Part shown: in pieces, positions 41,561 to 52,194 of the stretch
How the letters are laid out: each line of letters begins with the position of its first letter
Position numbering within the stretch: position 1 is the first letter of the stretch
Source of the DNA: Chryseobacterium gallinarum
GTDB lineage: Bacteria; Bacteroidota; Bacteroidia; Flavobacteriales; Weeksellaceae
Length of the DNA: 64,000 bases
Direction of reading: 5' to 3'
Assembly (NCBI RefSeq): GCF_001021975.1
Contig: NZ_CP009928.1
Span: 434,001 to 498,000 of the forward strand
Translations under genes and position numbers: made by a program
Notes under the pieces: model-generated
Database searches by the model: none
Told to the model about the DNA's origin: nothing
Seen by the model: only the letters and a program-made list of their open reading frames with translations

Positions 41561-41591
41561 CAAATTTAACAATTCCTGAAAAAATGCGCAA
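41561..41591 (-). promoter_or_regulatory. Promoter of mdh
   Basis: On the minus strand TAAATTTG matches the Bacteroidetes -7 consensus TAnnTTTG exactly, with TTG 20 bp upstream as the -33 element. It lies about 55 bp before the mdh start. Confidence 0.65.
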
Positions 41592-41623
41592 TTTTTCAGA
41601 AACTTAATTAGAATTAAACCAGA

Positions 41624-42175
41624 TTAGTTGACGTTCAGCAAAAACATATACAGTTTTCGGGCTCCTGATAACACCTCATTGTAGTTTTCTTCAGTCACTT
41701 CAGTATCCAGAACCTCTTTAAAATTTTTCCACATAGGGCCGGTATTTTCCTGGTAACATCCGAAAAAATTGAAGGTAACTTCATCAAAACCTTCTGTTTT
41801 GGAAAGCTGTTTAGCAATCACATTCCCTCCCAAAGTAGATCCTTCGATGACATACATTGCTCCTAAAGCCTCATGTACATTATTAAATTCAAGATCATGG
41901 GAAACTGACTGACTTTTCAAAGACAGGCTTTCAAGGTCTTTTTCAATAAGAGCAAGCTTTTTTCTGTCATCAAGCTGTAACTTTTCGGCATATGTACCGG
42001 AAAGTCTGCTGAATATCTGGTCTTCACTGTGAAGAAGCATCAGGTAGTTGGTATGGATGATCTTTTTATAATCTTCCAGAGTAAAGGTCTTGTTAAAAAT
42101 TTTTTCGGAATTAAAGAGTTTCTCCGCAGCATCGTGATAATCTGCTGTATTTTGTTTAAGATATTCTGATACCAT
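41624..42175 (-). CDS. bphO: Biliverdin-producing heme oxygenase
   Basis: A 183-aa all-helical heme oxygenase. The N-terminal NTADYHDAAEK carries the proximal heme ligand H14, and GAMYVIEGSTLGGNVIAKQL is the distal helix with its conserved glycines. It opens heme to biliverdin, the chromophore of the phytochrome encoded 20 bp upstream in the same orientation. The pair likely forms one transcript, phytochrome first. Assignment is firm. Confidence 0.9.
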   Translation of the reverse strand: MVSEYLKQNTADYHDAAEKLFNSEKIFNKTFTLEDYKKIIHTNYLMLLHSEDQIFSRLSGTYAEKLQLDDRKKLALIEKDLESLSLKSQSVSHDLEFNNVHEALGAMYVIEGSTLGGNVIAKQLSKTEGFDEVTFNFFGCYQENTGPMWKNFKEVLDTEVTEENYNEVLSGARKLYMFLLNVN

Positions 42176-42195
42176 AATAACGTTTTAAAAGTTTC

Positions 42196-44418
42196 TCAAA
42201 TGTAAGGCTTTTTAAACGTTAAAATGAAAGAGGTACCTTCTTTATTACTTTCATAATCCACACTTCCCCCTATCCTTTTCATAACCCTGTGAACTATGGA
42301 AAGTCCTACTCCATTTCCCTTAAATTTCTTTGCATTATCCATCCTGTTGAAGATTTTAAACATTTTGGGCTTATCCTCTTCCGGAATTCCGATTCCGTTA
42401 TCCGAAATTCTGTAGATAATGGTCTGTCCTTCTTCAGTACCCTCAATTTCCACTTTAGGCTGTTCCCTGTGGGAAGAATATTTTACAGCATTGTTGATAA
42501 TATTTAAAAATACCTGATGAAGCATGGTTTTATCAGCCAATACATCCGGACATTCTTTAATGATAATTTCACTTTTCGGACTGCCGTAGGTGATTTTTGC
42601 ATTTTCAGAAATCTTTTGAATAGTAGTTGCCGTTCTTAGATTTTCGAGCTGCAATTCACTGTGCTTGGCACGGCTAAGCTGTAAAACATCCTGCATCATC
42701 TCTGCCATATTGTCGATTTCTTCAATAATTGCATTGATCTTTTTTTTGCTCTTCTCAGAGTCTTCGGCAAGATTTCCTAAAAGCATTTGAGCATTAAGTT
42801 TCATCACCGTTAACGGAGTACCCAGATCGTGAGAAATGGTGTAAGAAAAACTATCCAGCTCTTCGTTCACTTTTTTGAGCTCATCATTTAGCCTTTTAAT
42901 GGTAATATAATTCTTGTGCGATGTTTCCAGAATAAGGTCCCTCACTGCCTGTACTGCCTGAATATTTCTGGAATTCCATCTCTTTGAATGCCCTTTGATA
43001 TTTTCTGTAAAAATACGGAACGATGTTCTTGGTGAGATCATCTGCCTGTCTTCTCCGTTTTGAGAAAACACCTCAACCTTTTTTTCCGGATTTCCCGCCC
43101 AGTTGATGTGTTCATCAAATTCTTTACGGAACCAGATCAGCATTTCCTTTTTTTCTCTTTCAATAAAATAAATAATAATTCCCGCAGCATTATCGGGCAG
43201 GTCCAGCTCTTCACCGTGGTGTTTAAGAAAACTACGGTTCACATAAACAGGACCTTCCGTATTTTCCAAGGCCCATTGGGCAATAGTATTAATAACCGGG
43301 GAAGCGGGTGTTATTCCTTCTGTTACAATATTTTCATCCGAAATAATAGCAAGACCGTTTGCCTCCGGTAAATTTTTAATCTCCGTCTTATTCTCTACCA
43401 AGGAATCAAATAAGTAATTATGCTTTAGGAAATTTGTCTTTAGTTGGGATAATTTCCCGTTGAGTTCCACACGATAATTTAACTCACTTTTAGATTTAAA
43501 TGATGAAAAAGCATTCGCAGCCAAAGCTGTAAAAATCCCTGCCTGCACCCTGTCTTCAAGATCAATATGCTTAGGTTTTATGTTCTGGCAGGTTACCAGC
43601 CCCCAAAGATGATTATCAATAATAATTGAAACACTAAAACTGGAAGAAACTCCTAAATTCCGTAGGTATTGCCCATGCACAGGAGACATGGCCCTTGATG
43701 CAGCAAATGTAAGATCTATTTCTACTTTTGCTTTGCTTAGAATGGGAATCCTATCAGCATCAATATTACTGAATATTCTTTTCCTTTTTTTCAAATAAAG
43801 CTCCCTTGCTTGTTTAGGAATATCCGATTCAGGATAATGAAGCCCCAGAAAACTTTCCATATCTTCATTTTTCTTTTCGGCAATCACTTTTCCCGAACCA
43901 TCCATCATAAACTTATACACCATCATGCGATCATAGTTCACTACCTTTGAAAGGGTTTCCAGTAAATGGTTCCAAAGATCCTGTTCATTATCTATAGCAT
44001 AAAAATTATCATATTTATTGGAAATTCTTTTATCGGGGTTGATCAAAACTTCTTCAAATTCCAGGAAGATATATTGTCCACTTTTAAAAACCGAGAAATG
44101 ATATTCCTTGCCTCCAATAAAAATCTTGTCGAAATAAGTCTCATTTTCTCTTCTGGTAAATTTATTCAATGAAGTATAGATATCGGAATCTATGATAGTC
44201 TGAAAACTTTCGGGGAAGTCCGTAAGTTTTTTGTCAAACAGCTCATCTGAACTCCTGATGGTAAATATATCCGATATATTCCTGCTAAAAAAAGTAATGG
44301 AATGGGATTCCGCATCAATGCCAATCAAATAACCAAAACTCTGTATGTGGCCCGGAATATGGATAGGTTCTTCATGGCATTCTACAAAATTCATATATCT
44401 CTTCAGTATATTAATCAA
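42196..44418 (-). CDS. bphP: Bacteriophytochrome sensor histidine kinase
   Basis: A 740-aa red/far-red photoreceptor kinase. The biliverdin-binding cysteine is C14 in ECHEEPIHIPGHIQ. PAS (about 15-115), GAF (about 130-310, with the YPESDIPKQAR motif) and PHY (about 320-490, tongue motif SPRTSF) follow, then a coiled coil, a HisKA domain with phospho-acceptor in SYTISHDLGTPL (about 525) and HATPase_c boxes (NNAVKYSS, SDNGIGIPEEDK, GNGVGLSIVHRV). No response regulator is adjacent, so its partner lies elsewhere. It is followed by bphO. Confidence 0.93.
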   Translation of the reverse strand: MINILKRYMNFVECHEEPIHIPGHIQSFGYLIGIDAESHSITFFSRNISDIFTIRSSDELFDKKLTDFPESFQTIIDSDIYTSLNKFTRRENETYFDKIFIGGKEYHFSVFKSGQYIFLEFEEVLINPDKRISNKYDNFYAIDNEQDLWNHLLETLSKVVNYDRMMVYKFMMDGSGKVIAEKKNEDMESFLGLHYPESDIPKQARELYLKKRKRIFSNIDADRIPILSKAKVEIDLTFAASRAMSPVHGQYLRNLGVSSSFSVSIIIDNHLWGLVTCQNIKPKHIDLEDRVQAGIFTALAANAFSSFKSKSELNYRVELNGKLSQLKTNFLKHNYLFDSLVENKTEIKNLPEANGLAIISDENIVTEGITPASPVINTIAQWALENTEGPVYVNRSFLKHHGEELDLPDNAAGIIIYFIEREKKEMLIWFRKEFDEHINWAGNPEKKVEVFSQNGEDRQMISPRTSFRIFTENIKGHSKRWNSRNIQAVQAVRDLILETSHKNYITIKRLNDELKKVNEELDSFSYTISHDLGTPLTVMKLNAQMLLGNLAEDSEKSKKKINAIIEEIDNMAEMMQDVLQLSRAKHSELQLENLRTATTIQKISENAKITYGSPKSEIIIKECPDVLADKTMLHQVFLNIINNAVKYSSHREQPKVEIEGTEEGQTIIYRISDNGIGIPEEDKPKMFKIFNRMDNAKKFKGNGVGLSIVHRVMKRIGGSVDYESNKEGTSFILTFKKPYI

Positions 44419-44969
44419 AGATAACTCTTTTTTGAACAGCTTTCTATTTTATAAAATCAATTTTTAACATTTTTCTTACTTCTATTCTCCTGTCAATTAT
44501 GGAATACAAAAGATAAAAATCGCGTTAAAACATTTTTTATTTTTAACTTATTTTAATACTGTTTTTCTAAAATATACAAAAAATTTCCCAATAATAGTGT
44601 TTTAACCATTTAACTATGATTCATAACATAAATTTAATATTATTGGTTTACATATCTATGTTATTCAAACCTTTTTTGCTAAATTTATATCATCAAATAA
44701 CAGATATAATTGAAAATAAATTGAAATATTCACAATAATTTCAATATAATTTTACAATTCAAATAATACTACTATGAAAAAGTTCCCATTAATGTTTATT
44801 CCAGGATTATGGAAGCCATTACAAACCGGCGGCCGTGTTTCCTCAAAAGCTCACAAAATACCGTTTTCACCACCCGGTTTACAAAATTCCCGTCAACTTG
44901 CGGGAACACACTCATCTGCAGCATTCAGTCTTCAGGACTAAGCTAAAACACTCATTAAAAACAAAAGAT
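44419..44969. other. Intergenic control region between bphP and the porin operon
   Basis: About 550 bp, very AT-rich in the first 330 bp, with divergent promoters expected. A 55-codon frame beginning MKKFPLMFIPGLWKPLQTGG (44774-44941) precedes the porin and could be a leader peptide or chance; it has an ATG and is GC-richer than the region before. No terminator or known riboswitch is seen. Confidence 0.4.
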
Positions 44970-46133
44970 ATGGCCTTTTTTTCATTCAAAAAGAAAAGCC
45001 TGATACTCTGCATTCTTATTTGCTGGTTATCAGCCCATGCACAGATACAGGACTCTATGCAAATCAAACCACAACCACCGGAGGACAATATAAAATATCC
45101 GCAGCTCCAGATCAAAGGGCTCTTCCAGGCACGTTACCTGGTAGGGATGAGTAAAGATGTTGATGTGAACGGTCTCCATCATTCTGATGGTTCGGGAACC
45201 GATAACAATTTCATGCTTAAATACATGCGGGTCCAGGTACGGGCACAGATCAGCAAACGTACGGAAGTTGTCGTTTTGGCTAATCTTGCAGATTTTAAAA
45301 ATGACCCTAAAAGCAGGGTTCTTGAAAATGCTTACCTGAAATATACTTTCAGTCCCAAACTGGCACTGACGGCAGGACAGTTCAGGCCGTGGTTTGGTAT
45401 TGAGGAAACATATCCTATCGACATCATTAAATCTTTAGACTGGTCTAATCAGTATACGGAATTCGGGAAACTGGGCTGGACAAGTTTTCAGATCGGAATG
45501 TCTGCGACTGGACAGCTTCAGCTGGGTGAAATTCCTTTTCAATATGCGGTTTCTGTAGTCAACGGAAACGGAAAAAATCAGATTAATGATAATGACAATG
45601 GAAAGCAATACTCCACAAGACTGGTTTTCGGTTTATCTAAGAAATATAATTTTAATGTCGGATTAAATGGAGGTATTGGCGAGGTTTTCAGTAAAAAGGT
45701 ATATGCTCTGGGAATTGATCTAAGCTCATTGGTCAGATTTGATCCAAGATGGAGTCTGGATATGCAGCTGGAAGCCAAACAGGCTACTAATCATGTCCTG
45801 TACAATTCCATTGCTCCGGAGCTACGTCCTGATAATCCTGATCAGTATCTGATCCGGGGAGTTTATTTCCTTCCAAATATCAGGTATGAGATCAATCACA
45901 AAAACCTCAGCGCTTTCGAACTGTCTTGCCGGTATGAATACCTGGATACCAATTTCAGAATGAATTCAAATCCAAGGCAAACCATTACTCCCATGTTCGG
46001 ACTGGAATTCCTGAAAAATTATGGGGCAAGAATTCAGCTGGGAGTGCAGTTTGACCGTTACAAACATCAGGTAGAAAACACATCACAATACAACAACAAT
46101 CTATTCATCGTCCAGGTGCAAAGTAGATTTTAA
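44970..46133 (+). CDS. Outer-membrane porin of the OprO/OprP-like type
   Basis: A 387-aa beta-barrel protein. I start at ATG 44970, which gives a clean signal peptide (KKSLILCILICWLSAHAQ); the open frame continues upstream without a plausible start. The mature part shows alternating amphipathic strands (MRVQVRAQISKRTEVVVLAN, LALTAGQFRPWFGIEETYP) and ends in RF, the usual terminal aromatic of barrels. It precedes a dicarboxylate-type transporter and succinate dehydrogenase, so it may pass organic acids into the periplasm. Confidence 0.8.
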   Translation: MAFFSFKKKSLILCILICWLSAHAQIQDSMQIKPQPPEDNIKYPQLQIKGLFQARYLVGMSKDVDVNGLHHSDGSGTDNNFMLKYMRVQVRAQISKRTEVVVLANLADFKNDPKSRVLENAYLKYTFSPKLALTAGQFRPWFGIEETYPIDIIKSLDWSNQYTEFGKLGWTSFQIGMSATGQLQLGEIPFQYAVSVVNGNGKNQINDNDNGKQYSTRLVFGLSKKYNFNVGLNGGIGEVFSKKVYALGIDLSSLVRFDPRWSLDMQLEAKQATNHVLYNSIAPELRPDNPDQYLIRGVYFLPNIRYEINHKNLSAFELSCRYEYLDTNFRMNSNPRQTITPMFGLEFLKNYGARIQLGVQFDRYKHQVENTSQYNNNLFIVQVQSRF

Positions 46134-46152
46134 CCGATAAACAGTTACTATC

Positions 46153-47583
46153 ATGAAAGAAATTAATATCAAAAACGTTGCGATTACATTTGTCGTTGCA
46201 TTAATCATCTGGTTCATTCCTGCACCGGAAGGAGTTGCCCAGAATGCATGGCACCTGTTCGCCATCTTTGCAGCAACCATTCTAGGAATTATTTTAAAGG
46301 CAGCTCCCATGGGCACCATGTGTATGATGGCCATAGGATTTACGGCGCTTACACAGGTTGTGGCTCCCGGAGATGCCGGAAAATCAATCACCAAAGCACT
46401 TTCCGGATTTGGAGATAAGGTGATCTGGTTGATCGGAATTTCATTCTTTATTGCCAGAGGATTTATTAAAACAGGATTAGGAAACCGCATTGCCTTTTTA
46501 TTTATCAGGGTTTTCGGAAAAAGTTCATTGGGATTAGCCTATGGATTAGGACTTGCTGATGTTTGCCTGGCACCTGCTATTCCAAGTAATACCGCAAGAG
46601 GGGGAGGAATCATCTATCCTATTATGAAATCTATGGCTATCAGCTTTGATTCCGTTCCGGAAAAGCCTGAAACCCATAGAAAACTCGGTTCATTTTTAAC
46701 TTTGAACAGCTATTATATGAACCTCATCGCTTCTTCCATGTTTCTTACAGGAACAGCGAGTAATCCCATGTGTCAGAAATTTGCTGCCAACCTTGGTATT
46801 GATATTACCTGGATGTCCTGGGCTGCAGCGGGATTTCTTCCGGGGCTGGTTGCATTCTTCGTCGTTCCTTTGGTTTTATACAAACTGTATCCGCCTGAAT
46901 TGAAAAAAACAGGAGATGCTCCGAAAATGGCAGCTCAGAAATTAAAAGAAATGGGACCTATTTCCAGAAATGAATGGTTGATGCTTTTGGCTTTCTTCAT
47001 TCTTTTATTCCTATGGATCTTTGGGGGAGCGCTTTCTATTGATGCCACCACTACAGCATTCATCGGATTAACTTTATTGCTATTAACCTCTGTGTTAACC
47101 TGGGAAGATGTAAAAGGTGAAAAAGGGGCCTGGGATACCATTGTCTGGTTCGCTGTTTTAGTAATGATGGCAAGCTCTCTGAATGAATTGGGCTTCATTG
47201 GCTGGTTCAGTAACCTTATTAAAGTTCAGATCGGAGGATTGAACTGGCAGGTGGCCTTCCCGGTTATTATTGTGGTCTATTTCTTCAGTCACTATATTTT
47301 CGCAAGTGCTACTGCTCACGTAGCGGCCATGTATGCAGCATTACTTGGGGTGGGAGTTTCTCTTGGGATACCGCCTATGTTATTAGCTATGATGCTCGGT
47401 TTCATGGGGTCAATCTATGGGGTGCTTACCCATTACGGCCATGGTCCTGCCCCGGTATTCTTCGGAAGCGGATACGTTGACCTGAAAGCCTGGTGGCTTC
47501 GGGGGCTTGAAATAGGAATTGTATTATTAATCATCTATATGGTTGTAGGAGGTCTATGGATGAAAGTTTTAGGATATTATTAA
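46153..47583 (+). CDS. DASS-family anion symporter, probable dicarboxylate transporter
   Basis: A 476-aa inner-membrane protein with about 11-12 helices. The two substrate/sodium motifs of the SLC13/DASS family are present: PSNTARGG near residue 140 and SATAHVAAMY near residue 385, plus LTGTASNP. Members import succinate, malate, citrate or sulfate. The neighbouring sdhCAB genes favour C4-dicarboxylates. It lies 19 bp after the porin and 16 bp before sdhC, so one operon is likely. Confidence 0.85.
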   Translation: MKEINIKNVAITFVVALIIWFIPAPEGVAQNAWHLFAIFAATILGIILKAAPMGTMCMMAIGFTALTQVVAPGDAGKSITKALSGFGDKVIWLIGISFFIARGFIKTGLGNRIAFLFIRVFGKSSLGLAYGLGLADVCLAPAIPSNTARGGGIIYPIMKSMAISFDSVPEKPETHRKLGSFLTLNSYYMNLIASSMFLTGTASNPMCQKFAANLGIDITWMSWAAAGFLPGLVAFFVVPLVLYKLYPPELKKTGDAPKMAAQKLKEMGPISRNEWLMLLAFFILLFLWIFGGALSIDATTTAFIGLTLLLLTSVLTWEDVKGEKGAWDTIVWFAVLVMMASSLNELGFIGWFSNLIKVQIGGLNWQVAFPVIIVVYFFSHYIFASATAHVAAMYAALLGVGVSLGIPPMLLAMMLGFMGSIYGVLTHYGHGPAPVFFGSGYVDLKAWWLRGLEIGIVLLIIYMVVGGLWMKVLGYY

Positions 47584-47599
47584 TTATTAAATCAAATCT

Positions 47600-48256
47600 A
47601 TGTTATCAACATTGTCAAGAAAAATGCTAATGTGCCTTACAGGGCTCTTTTTGGGATTCTTTTTGTTGATTCATTTCCTCGGAAATCTTCAACTTTTTCT
47701 TCCCCGGGATCAGGCTCATCTGCAATTCAATGCCTATTCGCATTTTTTATCAGGAAATATCATCATCAAAATAGTTTCTTATATTTTGTATGCCAGTATC
47801 ATTCTTCATGCTGTAGATGGACTGGTGATTACCCTGAAAAATAAAAAATCCGGTGGCGTTTACCAGAATGACAAGCGCGGAAGAGCCAGCCAATGGGCTT
47901 CCAGGAATATGGGTATTCTTGGAACATTGATCCTGATCTTTCTGGTCATCCATTTCCAAAATTTCTGGTATATCTACAAATTTGGAAATCCACCCCTTGA
48001 TGAAAATGGAAACAAGGACCTGTATATCCTTGTTGTAACGGTGTTTAAAGAATGGTGGTATGTGATTATTTATGTAATATCCATGGTTGCCCTATGTTAT
48101 CACCTGATCCACGGGATACACAGTGCCGTAAGGACACTCGGGTTATACCATCCTAAATTTGTAAAGTGGTTCAAAACCGTAGGAATTGCTTATTCAATCA
48201 TCATCAGCTTAGGTTTTGCCCTGATGCCTGTTTATGTATTTTTTACTTACCAATAA
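47600..48256 (+). CDS. sdhC: Succinate dehydrogenase cytochrome b subunit
   Basis: A 218-aa membrane subunit of the one-polypeptide, five-helix type (cytochrome b558) used by Bacteroidetes. Histidines for two hemes are within helices ([33 protein letters not shown]). It anchors SdhA/B and passes electrons to menaquinone. Its stop precedes the SdhA start by 10 bp. Confidence 0.93.
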   Translation: MLSTLSRKMLMCLTGLFLGFFLLIHFLGNLQLFLPRDQAHLQFNAYSHFLSGNIIIKIVSYILYASIILHAVDGLVITLKNKKSGGVYQNDKRGRASQWASRNMGILGTLILIFLVIHFQNFWYIYKFGNPPLDENGNKDLYILVVTVFKEWWYVIIYVISMVALCYHLIHGIHSAVRTLGLYHPKFVKWFKTVGIAYSIIISLGFALMPVYVFFTYQ

Positions 48257-48266
48257 AAACCTCATT

Positions 48267-50183
48267 ATGATTTTAGATTCAAAAATACCACAAGGCCCGT
48301 TGGAACAAAAATGGGATAACTATAAAAAGAAAGCTAAACTGGTCAATCCTGCCAACCGCAAAAAACTTGATATTATTGTAGTAGGAACAGGCCTGGCAGG
48401 AAGTTCTGCAGCAGCTTCATTGGGGGAAATGGGATATAACGTCAAATCGTTCTGCTTTCAGGACAGCCCCAGAAGAGCCCATTCTGTAGCGGCACAGGGA
48501 GGTGTAAACGCTGCCAAAAATTATAAAAATGATGGGGACAGTGTTTACCGTATGTTCGCAGACACTTTAAAAGGCGGAGATTTCCGTGCCCGTGAAGCCA
48601 ATGTATACCGGATGGCAGAATGTTCTTTAAACCTCATCGATCAGGCCGTAGCTCAAGGCGTACCTTTTGGCCGGGAATATGGTGGCTATCTTAATAACCG
48701 GTCTTTCGGCGGAGTTCAGGTAAGCCGTACTTTCTATGCCAGAGGACAGACCGGACAACAATTGCTTCTGGGAGCCTATCAGGCTTTAATGAGACAGGTC
48801 GGAAAAGGTTCCGTACAGCTGTTTTCAAGACATGAAATGCTCGATTTAGTCATTATTGACGGCAAAGCAAGAGGAATTATCGTAAGAAATTTAGATACCG
48901 GAGAAATTGAAAGACATGCCGCCCATGCTGTCATATTAGCAACCGGAGGCTATGGAAAGATTTATTATCTGTCGACATTAGCCATGGGATGTAACGGCTC
49001 TGCGATATGGAGAGCTCATAAAAAAGGAGCCTTAATGGCCTCTCCAAGCTGGATCCAGGTACACCCTACTTCCCTTCCGCAATCCGGAGATTATCAATCC
49101 AAATTAACATTGATGTCCGAATCATTGCGTAATGACGGAAGAATCTGGGTACCTGCGAAACAGGATGAAAACAGAGCCCCGAATGACATTCCGGAAAATG
49201 AAAGAGATTACTATCTGGAAAGAAGGTATCCTGCGTTCGGGAACTTAGCTCCCAGAGATATTTCATCCCGTGCAGCAAAAGAAAGAATAGATGCAGGCTA
49301 CGGAACCGGCCCATTGAAAAATGCCGTGTATCTTGATTTTTCAAAGGCTATTAAGGAACAGGGAAAAGAAAAAATCAAAGAAAAATATGGAAATTTATTC
49401 GATATGTATCTCAAAATTACCGGATATGATGCGTATAAAGAACCCATGATGATCTCCCCTTCTGCCCATTTTTCTATGGGTGGACTCTGGGTAGATTATG
49501 AATTAATGACTACCATTCCGGGACTGTTTGCTTTAGGTGAAGCCAATTTTGCAGATCACGGAGCCAACAGGTTGGGAGCTAACTCTCTTTTACAGGCTTC
49601 TGTAGATGGGTATTTTATTGCCCCTTATACTATTGCCAATTATTTAGCAGATGAGATTCACACCGGAAAAATTTCCCCGGATACCCCTGAGTTTGAACAG
49701 GCTGAAAATGCGGTTAAAAAGCAGATTCAGGATTTAATGAATATCAAAGGAACCAAAACCGTTGATTATTTCCATAAAACATTAGGAAAGTTACTGTATG
49801 ATTATTGCGGGCTGGCCAGAAATGAAAAAGGATTACAATATGCCATTCAGGAGATCAGAAAACTAAAACAGGAATTCCACAAAGACGTAAGGGTTTCCGG
49901 ACAGGTCAATACAATGAATGCTGAACTGGAAAAAGCAGGCCGCGTTGCCGATTATTTTGAGATAGGTGAACTAATGTGCTATGATGCGCTAACCCGTAAT
50001 GAATCCTGTGGTGCACATTTCCGGGAAGAATTTCAGACCCCCGATGGCGAGGCCATGAGAAATGATGCGGAATATCAATTCATCTCTGCATGGAAATGGA
50101 CAGGTGAAAATGGCGAACCTGAACTGATCAGGGAACCTTTAATCTTTGAAGAAATTCAGCCAACGGTAAGAAGTTATAAATAG
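48267..50183 (+). CDS. sdhA: Succinate dehydrogenase flavoprotein subunit
   Basis: A 638-aa FAD subunit that oxidises succinate to fumarate. ATG 48267 ([16 protein letters not shown]) is chosen over an in-frame GTG/ATG inside sdhC. FAD-binding [18 protein letters not shown] is near the N-terminus, the FAD-linking [11 protein letters not shown] follows, and active-site residues lie in HPTSLPQSG and in [14 protein letters not shown]. The length and form match the menaquinone-linked B-type enzymes. Confidence 0.95.
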   Translation: MILDSKIPQGPLEQKWDNYKKKAKLVNPANRKKLDIIVVGTGLAGSSAAASLGEMGYNVKSFCFQDSPRRAHSVAAQGGVNAAKNYKNDGDSVYRMFADTLKGGDFRAREANVYRMAECSLNLIDQAVAQGVPFGREYGGYLNNRSFGGVQVSRTFYARGQTGQQLLLGAYQALMRQVGKGSVQLFSRHEMLDLVIIDGKARGIIVRNLDTGEIERHAAHAVILATGGYGKIYYLSTLAMGCNGSAIWRAHKKGALMASPSWIQVHPTSLPQSGDYQSKLTLMSESLRNDGRIWVPAKQDENRAPNDIPENERDYYLERRYPAFGNLAPRDISSRAAKERIDAGYGTGPLKNAVYLDFSKAIKEQGKEKIKEKYGNLFDMYLKITGYDAYKEPMMISPSAHFSMGGLWVDYELMTTIPGLFALGEANFADHGANRLGANSLLQASVDGYFIAPYTIANYLADEIHTGKISPDTPEFEQAENAVKKQIQDLMNIKGTKTVDYFHKTLGKLLYDYCGLARNEKGLQYAIQEIRKLKQEFHKDVRVSGQVNTMNAELEKAGRVADYFEIGELMCYDALTRNESCGAHFREEFQTPDGEAMRNDAEYQFISAWKWTGENGEPELIREPLIFEEIQPTVRSYK

Positions 50184-50196
50184 AAAAACAAAAATT

Positions 50197-50949
50197 ATGG
50201 ATTTACATCTTAAAATATGGAGACAGAAAGATAGAAAAAGTGAAGGAAAGCTGGTGAATTACGACCTCAAGGGATTGAACCCTCACATGTCTTTTCTGGA
50301 AATGCTGGATACGTTGAATGAAAAACTGATCATTGAAGGTGATGAACCCGTAGAGTTTGATCACGACTGCCGCGAGGGAATCTGCGGACAGTGCGGAATG
50401 ATGATCAACGGCATTGCCCATGGCCCTTTAAAGCATACAACAACCTGCCAGCTTCACCTCAGGTCTTTTAAAGATGGTGAAACTATTCTGATAGAGCCAT
50501 TTAAAGCTGAAGCTTTCCCGGTAAAAAAAGATTTAAAGGTGGATCGTTCTGCTTTCGACAGGATTATATCTTCCGGAGGTTTTGTATCGGTAAATACCGG
50601 CCAGGCCCCTGATGCTACAGCCATTCCTGTTACTCATCAAACCGCAGAAGAAGCATTTGATTCCGCAGCCTGTATTGGTTGTGGCGCTTGTGTTGCCACC
50701 TGCAAAAACGGAAGTGCAGCTTTATTTACCTCTGCCAAAATCACCCATATGGCGCTCCTGCCTCAGGGAAAGGAAGAAAGAAGCAAACGTGTTCTGGACA
50801 TGGTCGCCCAGATGGATGCCGAATTATTTGGCCACTGTTCCAATACCGAAGCCTGTGAAGTGGAATGTCCTCAGGGAATTTCCGTACTGAATATAGCCAG
50901 GATGAATTTTGAATACAACAGAGCCCTATTTTTCAATAAAAAAGGATAA
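50197..50949 (+). CDS. sdhB: Succinate dehydrogenase iron-sulfur subunit
   Basis: A 250-aa subunit with three clusters: [2Fe-2S] ligands in CREGICGQCG plus a later C, and two ferredoxin-like groups, CIGCGACVATCKNG and CSNTEACEVECPQGI. It carries electrons from FAD to the cytochrome b subunit. It ends the operon, and a long hairpin follows. Confidence 0.95.
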   Translation: MDLHLKIWRQKDRKSEGKLVNYDLKGLNPHMSFLEMLDTLNEKLIIEGDEPVEFDHDCREGICGQCGMMINGIAHGPLKHTTTCQLHLRSFKDGETILIEPFKAEAFPVKKDLKVDRSAFDRIISSGGFVSVNTGQAPDATAIPVTHQTAEEAFDSAACIGCGACVATCKNGSAALFTSAKITHMALLPQGKEERSKRVLDMVAQMDAELFGHCSNTEACEVECPQGISVLNIARMNFEYNRALFFNKKG

Positions 50950-50981
50950 GTAAAGGAAGAATGCTAAAAATGATGCTATGT

Positions 50982-51030
50982 GAAAGAGCGAATTTGCAAA
51001 TGCAGGTTTGCTCTTTCTATTTTTATAATG
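50982..51030 (+). terminator. Terminator of the porin-transporter-sdh operon
   Basis: GAAAGAGCGAA pairs with TTTGCTCTTTC (one G-U pair) and is followed by TATTTTTAT. Confidence 0.75.
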
Positions 51031-51231
51031 AATTTTTATGGATCAGTCTCAAAAGCTGAGGAAAATATTGCTAAAATTTGTGAAATTTAATGTAATGCAA
51101 AGTTTTTAGCACATTGTCTTATATTTCAAGGGCGCAAAAGATGGAATCAATTTCATTGATTCTTTCTAAGTAAATGCATATCCACTACATCTCCTAAAAT
51201 ATCACCAAGTTTTGTCCATGATCGATTTTTG

Positions 51232-52002
51232 TTAATCCATCATGGCCACTACCCTTGCCGGAGCTGCAGAACCACCCACAATCTTTAACGGAAATACACA
51301 GACTTTGAAGCCTGAAGGTGGCAGTGCCTTGAGATTGGTAAGCTGTTCTATATGCAGATATTCTTTTTCTATTCCTACGCGATGACCTTCCCAGAAATAT
51401 TCAGGGTCATTCAGTTCTTTTGCTTTTTTAGCCATAAATTTCAAGGGAAGATCCCAACCCCACTGATCGATTCCCATTACTTTTACCCCTTGATCAATCA
51501 GCCATTCCGTAGCTTCACGGCTCATTCCGGTGCCCCTTTCTACAAAGTCTGAAGTTCCCATTAACTTGTCCCGATCAGTTCTGATTAAAACAATATTTCC
51601 TTCCTGAATAGTAATTCCGTTTTTGTGGAGATCTTTTTTAAGGTCATCTACTGTAATGGCGACAAAATCTTCCTTGTGGCTGCAATCTATGACAATACCA
51701 TCTCCATAACACCATTCTAAAGGAATCTGTTCGATTGTTTTCGCGGGTTTTCCTTCTACTACGGGTCCATAATGCCAGGGTGCATCAATATGAGTAGTGG
51801 CATGAAGTCCCATATTTTTAATTGTATCATCTGCCCATCCTGTCCAGTTTTTAGGGAAAAGCCTGAAAGGAAGATTCAAAGCCAAACGGATCAGCCAATG
51901 GGATTTCCTGTGAGGTTTATGTTTAATTTTCACTCTCATAAACCAAGGATCTCCTGCATTGTACTGAATAGGTTTGGATAAATCGATAATGGTTGTTTTC
52001 AT
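51232..52002 (-). CDS. Cyclase family metal hydrolase (kynurenine formamidase-like)
   Basis: A 256-aa enzyme of the cyclase/KynB family. The metal-binding motif is HATTHIDAPWH (about residues 71-81), and the second ligand part is in IEQIPLEWCYGDGIVIDCS and the downstream GIDQWGWD. Members hydrolyse amide or ester bonds, such as N-formylkynurenine or isatin. No tryptophan-degradation genes are nearby, so the substrate is open. It stands alone, 190 bp from its neighbours. Confidence 0.85.
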   Translation of the reverse strand: MKTTIIDLSKPIQYNAGDPWFMRVKIKHKPHRKSHWLIRLALNLPFRLFPKNWTGWADDTIKNMGLHATTHIDAPWHYGPVVEGKPAKTIEQIPLEWCYGDGIVIDCSHKEDFVAITVDDLKKDLHKNGITIQEGNIVLIRTDRDKLMGTSDFVERGTGMSREATEWLIDQGVKVMGIDQWGWDLPLKFMAKKAKELNDPEYFWEGHRVGIEKEYLHIEQLTNLKALPPSGFKVCVFPLKIVGGSAAPARVVAMMD

Positions 52003-52065
52003 AGGATCGGCTTTGGGAATAAAGATAACAAATAATGCTCGTTTTGAATAAAGGTTTCTGAGTTA

Positions 52066-52192
52066 GAAGAGGGAGGCTGGAAGTTATGGAAGTCATAAAG
52101 CATAGCTTTTTCTCTTTTTTAAATTTTAAATTGATAATGTGAATGATCAGTAATTATAATGGAAAATAACTTCCCTCTTCCAGCTTCTGACC
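52066..52192. repeat. Purine-rich intergenic repeats, copies around an uncharacterised membrane gene
   Basis: AGAAGAGGGAGGCTGGAAG (52066-52084) and, inverted, CTTCCCTCTTCCAGCTTCTG (52170-52189) share a GCTGGAAGAGGGAAG core. Related pieces lie at 53210-53245 and 53326-53352 on the other side of the gene at 52195-53157. Confidence 0.5.
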
Positions 52193-52194
52193 TT

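Noticed and set aside
44774..44941. 55-codon gene before the porin
   Set aside because: It has an ATG but no recognisable feature and overlaps the porin's upstream frame. I mention it only in the intergenic entry.
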